Source: Phoronis australis
Lineage: Eukaryota > Phoronida > Phoronidae
DNA length: 24,796 nt
Direction: 5' to 3'
Assembly: GCA_002633005.1 (NCBI GenBank)
Contig: NMRA01001014.1
Location: forward strand, 45,339-70,134
Part shown: in pieces, positions 1 to 8,186 of the stretch
How positions within the stretch are numbered: position 1 is the first letter of the stretch
How the letters are laid out: each line of letters begins with the position of its first letter
The notes under the pieces: model-generated
Seen by the model: only the letters and a program-made list of their open reading frames with translations
Database searches by the model: none
What the model was told of the DNA's origin: nothing
Program-made: the position numbers and the translations under genes

Positions 1-12
1 CATATTTACTTT

Positions 13-306
13 TCATGTTTCGAACCTAGTTTTCCGAAAAAAATTAAACCCTTTCGTCAGACAACTCTTTGGCGCCTTAACTTGTTCTCTAATGTAATTT
101 TCTACGTCTCTGTGGTTAATTGTCGACACATCATTAAAATTTAATATCCAGGTTGGACTCGAAAGACCGGCTATTTAACTCGCGCAGTGTCTACTTTCGC
201 TTTGTTTATCGCAGTGAGCCTCGCTTTGGATCTTAATGGCCGCCGCGTGAATAGGGTCTATGGTCATAAATGTTTGAATTCTATTAGCAGCAATTCTGGC
301 GTCATA
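13..306 (-). pseudogene. Possible decayed coding stretch at the window edge
   Basis: One minus-strand reading frame stays open from 306 down to 13 apart from a single TAA at 175-177. The upstream half (306-178) reads as a soluble mixed-charge peptide containing ANRIQTFMTIDP. The downstream half (174-13) contains HRDVENYIREQVKAPK and ends at a TGA. I do not recognise a family. Another frame just upstream (about 310-340) also reads open, which could mean a frameshift. It may be a transposon or gene remnant, a pair of exons, or chance. Confidence 0.2.
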
Positions 307-404
307 CTACTTCTTCAATTTGTGTACTTTTAATCAACAAATGAAAGCAAACATTAATAAAATCAATGTTTTTGATGACATCAGTGAATCAGGGCCCGGT
401 CTCC

Positions 405-530
405 ATACTCATACTCGAGATTTCATACTCAAAATCGTGCTCACTGGAGTTGCACTCAAAAAAGCCTATTTAATGTCGCATTTCGAGTGTACTCCAAACG
501 TACTCAAATCTGAGAATCGTACTCGAGTTG
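405..530. repeat. Degenerate TACTC-rich simple repeat
   Basis: The words ATACTCA, GTGCTCAC, GCACTCAAA, GTACTCCAA, GTACTCAAA and GTACTCGAG recur at irregular spacing of roughly 10 to 25 bases. The unit is too diverged to give a clean period. A short open frame covers it but has no domain character and is probably incidental. Confidence 0.45.
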
Positions 531-1440
531 CTATAGAACTCTTTATGATGTGAAATGCAAAACCAAGCAAAGTCGCGCTGATTCAGCGCTCCCTATTCGC
601 ATAGACTACCCTAGCCAATAACATCATCGTCTGCTGTCGCTACCATTACAGGAGTATAACGAAGAATGCTTAGTGTTCCGTAACTGTTATTCATTTTTTC
701 AGTTTCAATACAAGATTCTTATATACCATTTCTTGATACATTTGCCAATTATTAAGCTTTACTTTTTGAGTTCCTAATCTCCCGAGAACGTCTTATGAAA
801 TTTGTAACAGCTTATCACATCAAAGAAAGTCACGACCGGAGCGGAGCAGCAACAATCTCAATGTCTGATTTAGCCAGGGAGCAAAATGAGTTCATTCTCT
901 CCTACACTTGACAAATTTACTCCTAAAATTGTCATGGTCACACCAACTGTTGAATGGCATATTGAAATTTTCTTTCTCAGTAATGCAGTGGTGAATCGGT
1001 GACCCCGGGCACGGGGGTCAGGTACCATATCACATGCCTGCAACCAACATTTTTAAACGAGAGTTCGAATTGCACATTTTCTTTGACGGGAGGTTGAATT
1101 TCAAAAGTTTGTACCTTAATTGCCAGTGGTGGCGTTTTTCTCTAGTTAGCCAGTTATCCACGTCAGCCCGAAACGTCAGTCGACATTTTTGGGTCTCAGT
1201 TATTTGTTTCCTGGTCAACGCCTGTTCTCTCTTGCTAATTTAGTCTTGACATAGAACCCATTGCTGTGTAGGCCTACGCTGATGACAAAATTTTGATACT
1301 GTATCTTTGCATTTTACCGGGATGTATCAAGTTAGTTGACATTTGGCGCGTGAGTTTAAAAAAACTACGTGTGCAGGCATTCAGAGTTCACCAATGAACG
1401 TAATGAGACGTCTACTTAGAAATCGGCAAACGTCTGGAAT
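531..1440. other. Intergenic, nothing recognised
   Basis: About 900 bases without a convincing exon, RNA gene or repeat. The short open frames on both strands at 1030-1243 overlap each other and lack domain character. A G/C-rich patch with CCCCGGGC near 1002-1010 is the only compositional feature. Confidence 0.5.
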
Positions 1441-1825
1441 ACCAATTGGGGGGCATGGGCTGTAGGCCACAGGGGACCTAGAAAACCACTTTTGTGACCA
1501 CTTTAGGGGGGCAATTTAATTCAGGTGTTTTTGATGTCACAAATCATTGTACTTTATGAATCAAAAAAGTTCCCGCGTTTAAACTTGCACATTTTTGTGA
1601 AATCTGATGTTAAAAATTTTGCCACTTCAGCAAATTTTACATAGAATTAAAAAAGTTAGAAAAGAAGAAATTTAAGTGTCCATGAAGGATGATACGGCAG
1701 AAAATATACCTACAGGCTAGATTAAATCATAATAAACACATTGTTTGTTATATTTTTCAATTAAAATGTAGAATTATGGAAGAAATGTGAATTGATGGGT
1801 GCCACCTGTTGGCGAAATATGGAAC
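1441..1825 (+). repeat. Diverged copy of a ~400-bp dispersed repeat
   Basis: This segment aligns in order with the two near-identical repeats at 21762-22175 and 22432-22830. Shared landmarks include a TAGGCCA word, a G-run followed by CAA, GGTGTTTTT, TACTTTA, GAATC, AAAAAGTTCCC, TTGCACATTTT, a run of AAATTTTG-like words, and a terminal GCCACCTGTTGGC at 1801-1813. It is much more diverged than those two are from each other, so it is an older member. No open frame or terminal inverted repeats were found, which suggests a non-autonomous element of unknown class. Confidence 0.65.
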
Positions 1826-2515
1826 TATCAATCATAGTGCTTTATGCTGTTTTAATGTTGGTAAAACTATAATTATCAAACTGACTATGTCTAACCCTTA
1901 TTTTATCACACATATACTAATCTGTCATACACAAACAATTACTGCTACAAGTCCAAAGCATACAATTTGTCAAAAATTTGAGACAAAAACTATAGAATAA
2001 CAACAAATGCAATCGGATGAAGTACAAAAGGTCGAGAAATTCACAAGATGAAAAGCCATTACAAGAGACGTAAATATGAAAATAGAAAAATGTTTCACAA
2101 ATCACCAGGCTCACTAGGCCAGTTACTTGCCTGGTTTCTGTCTCTTGAGAAGATGTCTTTCCAAGTTCCTCCTGCGGGGATTCAAGTCCGTCACACCGTT
2201 ACTCATTATCTCACTCAGTTTCATCACTCACTTTGACATTCTTACAGTTTTGGCAGTTGCACATTTCAGTGAATTTTAGTCCAGCATTTACACAAGAACA
2301 AATGTTTGTTTATCAACAATTCACTCTTATTCCGTTTTGGACTAAGGTATTGTAGAATAGTGTAAATTATCTGTTATTTCGATTTCAGATGTCCAATACG
2401 GACATATACATTACAACCTCTTTTGGACAAAGTTTCCTCGAAGAGTGACTGTAACAGAGTCAAATATTTCCCCATGCGAGATTATTCGTTGCTCCACAGC
2501 TTCAAAGCAAAACTC
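1826..2515. other. Intergenic or possible 3' UTR of the 2516-2703 exon
   Basis: AT-rich, with no recognised domain on either strand. If the minus-strand exon at 2516-2703 is real, this would hold its 3' untranslated region. I found no clear minus-strand AATAAA in the first few hundred bases. Confidence 0.35.
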
Positions 2516-2703
2516 TCAAAATACATCTGTGAAAATTTCACTGCTTTTACTATCGTCAGATGTCTGCTTTGTTAGTAGTCTTGTGACGTTTTTGTAGGAA
2601 GAACCATAGTATTTGGCTTTGAGTGCTACCAGACCTCTTCCTTGTAATCTGATCAAAAGGTCCACGTCATTTCCTGCCTTAGCAGCATTCAAAAACAACC
2701 CAC
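2516..2703 (-). CDS. Possible terminal coding exon, protein unknown
   Basis: On the minus strand a pyrimidine-rich tract ending GATTGTAG (the AG at 2705-2704) is followed by an open frame of about 62 codons ending at TGA (2518-2516). The predicted peptide is hydrophilic and begins GLFLNAAKAGNDVDLL. Further along it has GSSYKNVTRLL and a Ser/Asp-rich tail. The opening loosely recalls an ankyrin-repeat helix (AAKAGxVDLL), but the ankyrin TPLH motif is absent. The frame stays open upstream of the AG, but there it encodes a hydrophobic T-rich product typical of an intron. I cannot find a matching upstream exon in the window, and chance is a real alternative. Confidence 0.3.
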
Positions 2704-2761
2704 CTACAATCAAGCAAATTAAAAATAAAACCGTTGTCAGAGTTAAAAAATATGGAAAGCA

Positions 2762-2780
2762 TTGTAGGTCTGACCTACAA
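2762..2780. repeat. Near-perfect palindrome TTGTAGGTC-T-GACCTACAA
   Basis: Two 9-base arms flank a single central T. The arms hold AGGTC and GACCT, an inverted pair of nuclear-receptor-like half-sites. It lies in the putative intron just upstream of the 2516-2703 exon candidate. Any regulatory role is speculation. Confidence 0.5.
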
Positions 2781-3193
2781 AACGATAGATGTTGACAATT
2801 ATGTATCAGTAGTAACCGAATGGAAGGACAAAGAATGACCAAAAGACAGATAGAAAACACTAGCCGGCTGTGCTCAAAAGTTAAAAAGATACCAATTGGA
2901 ATGTATGCAAAATGTTCTTGAAAACAAATTTTTGTTTGAAAATTAACATACAATTTCATGGATTTGTCAGAAAAACGGGTCAAGCTTTTGAACTAATGCC
3001 CATAGATATTTATTTTTGTGAAATTCAATAATTTGTCTTGAGAAACTACACATCAACAAAAGAAAACATAAAAACTTTCAACCAAATGTGGAAGTTGCCA
3101 AATGGAAATTATTAATTAATATGATGTAGAAAAATATATATTTAGTAACATGATTTTTTCTCTTTTTGCTCTTTTTGCTGTAGTCCCCATAGG

Positions 3194-3210
3194 CGTGTGT
3201 GTGTGTTTGT

Positions 3211-3263
<53 letters not shown>

Positions 3264-3282
3264 TGCGTGCGTGCGTGCGTGT
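3194..3282. repeat. (GT)n microsatellite grading into (GTGC)n
   Basis: An uninterrupted GT run, broken twice near its start by TTT, continues to about 3261 and then becomes repeats of TGCG/GTGC to 3282. It is a compound microsatellite. The minus-strand His-Thr open frame across it is an artefact of the repeat. Confidence 0.97.
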
Positions 3283-3441
3283 AGCTGAATGTGCATTTAT
3301 TAAATCATATTAATTGTAATGCTACTTCATGCTTTACCTGCAATAAAAGAAAAAAACAGAGTGTTGCCTTGACTACTGTTAAAGTTTTTATATGCAATAA
3401 AGTCTATTATTGTTATACTGTTACCAATAAAACTTTTTTTT

Positions 3442-3465
3442 AAAGTGCTGTTAAAACAGCACTTT
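3442..3465. repeat. Perfect 11-bp inverted repeat (AAAGTGCTGTT / AACAGCACTTT)
   Basis: Two perfect 11-base arms are separated by AA, beside a T-run (3434-3441) and followed at once by the separate palindrome TTGATATATATCAA. It would fold as a tight hairpin. I do not recognise it as a known RNA element, and the stem is too short for a miRNA precursor. It could be a MITE end or a chance structure. Confidence 0.6.
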
Positions 3466-3884
3466 GATTGATATATATCAACTGCTGCATACAGGCATTC
3501 AAACGAAAATGGTAGATGCACGCGTTGCCTGTGACTCGAGTTGCTGGCTCTTTCAGCGACAATTCAAGATCGAACAAGTGCAGTTCTTAAAACCCTAAAG
3601 CGATTTGGTTGCGAATTCAGCATTTACAACTAAACAACGGCAAAATGTCCGTGCAAATTCAGTGTTAAAATCTTGCCCCTCCTGTCTCGAGACATGGTTC
3701 AGAGATGAGATATTTCTTTACCATTTCCCCTGAAATTGTATCCACTTTGGAATTTTAAGTCAAACAAAGCATCTTACCCAAGAGGTGAATCGATGTTCAT
3801 GTCTTCAGCTATCTCTTAGAAAAATCACGTGAGTGCGCGATATTCATTCCAGGAGTACCAGAGCTAGTTCAGTTGATTTGTACA

Positions 3885-4480
3885 TCACTCGTATCAAGAC
3901 AACTTTCGGTAGAATAACTTTCTTCTACTCCGCTAATAAACTATTTAATTGCCTACCTCCAACCCTAAATAACGCAAAAGTCTAACCACGCTACACTCCC
4001 ATTAAGAAAGGAAACACTTAAAATTGCTTAAACGTCTTGTCTATTTAGATTTTTTTTACGATTTACATCTTTGTTATACTTTCATTTTTCAAGCATTATT
4101 TTTTTTCTATTTACTATACTTGTGTTACTATTTAAATTATTTTTAATATACTTTCCACAAAATCTATGTGTGTTTGTCTTTCATTTCATTTCTTCTACGT
4201 CTTCTCTTGTTATTTCTTTTGTTTATGTTTTACGGTATTTTTCATATATTGGCATTCTATGTATTTATCTTTGTTCTTTTACTTTTGTTTCATGGTTATT
4301 TTATTTTATATTATATACTTTGCATATCGTTTTGAGTGAGACCTTCGCGAGAACAATAAAGTGTACTGAACAGGTTATCCAATTTAAATCAAGATTTTTA
4401 AAATTAATTAAAGAATTTACAACACTGATGACACTATCCAGTCACCATGACTAAATGAAAATGCATGACGGACGTTTTGT
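3885..4480 (+). mobile_element. 3' end of a decayed non-LTR (LINE) retrotransposon
   Basis: From about 3887 the plus strand encodes RIKTTFGRITFFYSANKLFN, followed at once by CLPPTLNNAK. This fits the C-terminal signature of many CR1/L2/Jockey-type reverse transcriptases: R-x-K-T-x-F-G-x-R-x-F, then a LWNxLP-like block. It stops at TAA (3982-3984). In another frame just after it, SLTTLHSH, a stop, and ERKHLKLLKRL match the usual closing ‘slssFKxxLKxxLL’ motif, so a frameshift and a stop separate the two. A long T-rich 3' tail follows (about 4050-4330), with AATAAA near 4355. The rest of the reverse transcriptase and the endonuclease are missing, as expected of a 5'-truncated dead copy. The motif match is from memory of the family. 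Confidence 0.6.
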
Positions 4481-4985
4481 CCAAGGAGATAGGGAGGCCT
4501 TCATAAAAATTGTACGCAAAATAGCAACAATGACGTGGCTGAAATTGTTTCACAATGAATTTGACGTCTCGCAACAGTCAAATTTACTACGCGGATATTA
4601 AGGTTTTATAGTTTTATGCATCTCATCCCAATCACTTTCAGAAATTTGAAATCTTGCAATTTTGCTAATACAAAATAAAATTATCTGGAACAGAGAATCA
4701 GACAATGAAAAGACATCGCCCAGGCAGGTGGCTTGGAATGAACTGAAAGCGAGTTCGTCCTTGAGACCGAGATCATAAACTTGCAGGTCCACTAATCATT
4801 CAACATTCCAGCGTCGCCGAGCAATCACCGTTTACCCATTAAACAGTGATTGTAATTTTGCGACCTAAGCTAGCGAGATCCCGAGGGTACTCTCGCAAAG
4901 CACTCGCCTCTCACTTGCGAGCATTTACGGTCTTGCATGATAACGCTTTTCCCCAAGAAATATGTTCCACAGAATGTACATCTGA
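4481..4985. other. Intergenic, nothing recognised
   Basis: No exon, RNA gene or repeat was identified. A 64-codon minus-strand open frame at 4598-4792 shows no domain features. Confidence 0.45.
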
Positions 4986-5141
4986 ACATCCTTTTCCTGT
5001 CACGCAAGTATCCTGAAGCGACGTTCTATCCGCTGTCTTGAACAAACTGAGAAAATTAAAACACGCTTATCATGCATGGAATGTGAATTGTTCAGAACTA
5101 ACTCCATGTTAATTAATACTGGCGGATCAAGGATGTCGTAA
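4986..5141 (+). pseudogene. Remnant of a piggyBac-like transposase C-terminal cysteine finger
   Basis: A 51-codon open frame ending in TAA at 5139-5141 contains RRSIRCLEQTEKIKTRLSCM followed by EC. PiggyBac-family transposases end in a cysteine-rich finger written roughly RR-C-x2-C-x9-T-R-x2-C-x2-C. Here the second cysteine, the x12 spacing, the TR pair and the CxxC all sit in place, and the first cysteine is Ser. The upstream DDD catalytic domain is not present, and the frame ends soon after the finger. This is probably a 3' fragment of a dead DNA transposon. The match is by pattern only, over about 25 residues. Confidence 0.35.
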
Positions 5142-7063
5142 GGTAGACCTAGCAGCAATCTTTGAAAGAAACATTCCTTTAAGCCATGAACGACTGACAT
5201 CCATTTCTTTTTTGGGTCTTACCCGCCCCCTTTAAATCCTTCATAGAATTTTCTCTAATTGATGGGGCAAATTAGGTTTTAGACAAGCAAACACAGCTTT
5301 GGTAGTGGGAAGAATATTTCATACCTCTTCTTAGTGATTTAAGGAGGTTAAATCGCGTTTTTCCCAGTCGACATATTTATTCACCTTGCTGGAAGTTAGA
5401 CCACAAGCACAGCTAACGCTACGTAGCGTCTACTACAAGTACTGATCAGCAGTCCTACGTTTTCTTAAAAAAAGCACTATGACAAGTTTTGATACAATGA
5501 AAAGTTCATGAGAGCAGGTGATTTCCGCTAAAAATCTCTTAACGTCCATTTTTCCTCAGAGAGTTTGCGTCCACAAAAGGCCGCCAAGGTGCTCGAAATT
5601 TGAATTGATTACCACAGCGCCACCATTTGACAATGGACTTTAAATCTCCTGTAGGCCTAAGAGATAGCCTGACAAGACTGCTATTGAGATTTTAAAAAAT
5701 AAACTGACAAGTGATGGCGTAGGAATTGGTGATTAAATTCCTCTATGTAGATTTTAACTTACATTGACTTGAACTATCACCAGGTTTTGCTTTATCAGCA
5801 GTTTGGCTACTTTAAGTGTTCCACCGACGCCTCCACAACAAGTCACAGACAAACTTGAAATATCTTAACGAAATTTTGCTGCATTTTTCACACCTTGTTC
5901 CCGTGTCATAAATGCAAACTATCTTGTAAGAATCCCATGGGCCTTTAAGTTGGTGTTTGTTCTCGTGGAAACCGCCGGAAGTCCTAAAATAAAGCGCCAT
6001 CCTGAAATTTTAAGAATTCTTATCTACTATCAGGTCACAATAACAAACATCTAACTAACAGTTCTTCCAATGGCTGTCAGTATGAAAGTCAATCAATGAA
6101 CATTGTCCTTCAAAAACTCAGTGTGAATAACAGTTTCTTTTAGACCCCGTTCTGTTTACTTATTGGTTTTCCCTCGCGGGACGCCAGTTCCAAACATGCT
6201 CTGTCTGCTATGTACCCCCTCTTTCACAGTTTTGGATCAAAACAATCAATTGTTCATGGAGCCGTTTATGTTCTTTCGCCTTTCAATAGCTTCGGCAGGC
6301 GATGTTGTGTTGGCGAGAAGTGGGGTGTTGTGCTAAAACTGTCATTTTTGCGATTTTTGTCACCCTTTTCTGAACCTTGTTTTTTATTTCGATGGAAAGG
6401 AAAGGACTAAAAATAAAAGTTATTGTGGTCACGTGTTGCAGTTTTGATGAGAAACAACTCACAATGTTACATTTTGTTCGTACTAGATTTTTCGCAAGAG
6501 TGGAAGAAAGACAGGTCGGTAGTATAGTAACATGTACACTGCCAAACAAAACCCAATGCGAAATGCACAGTGTTCCCTAATTCTCTGTCTTTGAGACGTT
6601 GTCTTCTCTGAGGGTATCAGTACATTTGTACTAGCTGGCATGTTCAAACACAAAGGTAAGAATCAAATTATTACAACTGCGCTTGACTTGTGCAGTGATC
6701 GCAACGGCAAATGCAATGAAAAGATAATTACGCGCTCATATGAGTTAACCAATTCAATTGCAAAAAGGGCGCTTGATTACATTGTAGTGAGGCTCTAAAC
6801 GATTCACCATCAACAACGAAGAAACAGCAGATAAAGCAATTGCCATTGAGCGACAATGTAACAAAATACTGTAATGTAAAAAATGCAAAAGAGACATTGC
6901 ATTTACGGTTGAATTCGCCAGCCACCTTTATAACTCATATAGTAGTTGCAGAGTTTGCTGCCGAAGCAGACGTACTAAAGGTGACGGTGTGGTGTCGTCA
7001 CGATAAAATATCTGACGTCACGAATCGTATTAAAAAATTCTAATCGAAAGCCATGATAACAAC
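5142..7063. other. Intergenic, nothing recognised
   Basis: Nearly 2 kb without a supported gene. A perfect 14-base palindrome ACGCTACGTAGCGT lies at 5416-5429. Open frames at 5812-6000, 6210-6580 and 6728-7043 overlap on opposite strands and lack recognisable domains or splice context. Confidence 0.45.
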
Positions 7064-7332
7064 TCAATGGACATTTTTACGCTTAGAGAACAATGGGATA
7101 TACCTGGTCCTCGCTATTTGTTGGTTGCAAATGGTTCTCTGCTCAGAATTGCTTGGTTGACGGAAGTCCGACAATCCATTGCAGATATCCCGCAGATATC
7201 ATACCACTCTCTAATAGTAAAAAAGTCGAGAATGCAGTTGTTGGTCACTATCAGTTCCCCGAAAATATGCCAATGCGACAAAAATATTTCCTTTTATTAC
7301 CATACGTACACAGACACATGATCGAAAAATAA
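7064..7332 (+). pseudogene. Disrupted YWTD / LDL-receptor class B-like fragment
   Basis: The plus strand encodes PGPRYLLVANGSLLRI, which resembles the opening strand of the first YWTD beta-propeller blade in LDL-receptor-related proteins (‘pYLLfaNgxxIRrI’). Reading runs in one frame to SIADIP (to about 7191) and then continues in another with PLSNSKKVENAVVGHYQFPE, matching the next propeller segment (‘…VENAVALDY…’). The 9-mer GCAGATATC occurs at 7181-7189 and 7192-7200, offset by 11 bases, exactly at the frame switch. Without that 11-base gain the two halves are in one frame. The expected YWTD tetrapeptide is eroded. A possible splice acceptor, TTTTTACGCTTAG, ends at 7087. It may be a dead exon or gene fragment. 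Family assignment is from motif memory. Confidence 0.4.
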
Positions 7333-8186
7333 GATCGTGATTAGATATATAATACATAATACACAACACACCGATTAATATATGGATAACATTAAACTGG
7401 CAAGCATTAAGATTAAGTTTGCCAATAACACAGTAATTATTAACACCAGCTGTAAAACGCAATCTAGATTATGAGTATGAATCCAATACAATATAGTATT
7501 TGTATGTTAAACCTACGCCCCTGACAGTATTACAGCCCGAAAGTAGTCGCACTTGTTCGGTGTAGTCGGTGGTCGTCAGCATTTTTCAAAAATGCATTGC
7601 ACTTAAAATACACACATATGCACGTAAATAGATACAAGATTGAACAGTGATAATGCGAGTAAGGAAATTTTCCGTTTTTTCTTTAGTAATAAAATTCCCC
7701 AAATTTGTTTATCAGTACATGTTTACTCACGACTTCCTGGCCTTCAACTCACATAGTATGCAATAGAGTTTAAATTTCTTCAAAAGTACACAACTGCTTT
7801 GTACTAACAATAAAAACACGAAAAACACATTTTGATAAGCTGCCCTGAGGGGCATTGTGTTTACAGAACATTAACTTTTGAAAATTAAACAATGATGGCA
7901 CGTGCGAGTCTTTTGCTAAAAGCTAGGCTCTAAAGTCTATGCCACTGTAACAGCCATTTTTGATGTTACAACTTGCACGTGCCATTTTCGAGCTCGCAAT
8001 TTTAGGGTCACCAACCGCAAAGGCCTAAGCGTTTTTTTCTCGGGTCGCAGATGGTTTCGATGTTCTCGGTAGAAATAGAATCCTATTACTATAAGGGATT
8101 ATCAGACTGATATTTTATGGTAAAAGGTCGAATTACATTATTATTTTAGCTAGCTAATCAGGCTGTAACGCCGCTTTGAATTTTGC
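7333..8186. other. 3' flank of the LRR gene; no feature recognised
   Basis: This region probably includes the 3' untranslated region of the minus-strand LRR gene. I did not find a minus-strand AATAAA or ATTAAA close to the stop codon. Several plus-strand AATAAA and ATTAAA words (for example near 7687 and 7809) are in the wrong orientation for that gene. Confidence 0.4.

Noticed and set aside
2170-2200. GGGGATTCAAGTCC, a B-box-like word
   Set aside because: No A box at proper distance and no cloverleaf.
3078-3296. His/Thr-repeat open frame on the minus strand
   Set aside because: It reads through the GT microsatellite.
3434-3465. Hairpin next to a T-run resembling a bacterial terminator
   Set aside because: The window is eukaryotic, the T-run precedes the stem on the plus strand, and no gene ends there.
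4071-4454. 127-codon hydrophobic plus-strand frame that could look like a membrane protein
   Set aside because: It is translated T-rich sequence (Phe/Leu/Tyr/Ile) in the 3' part of the LINE remnant.
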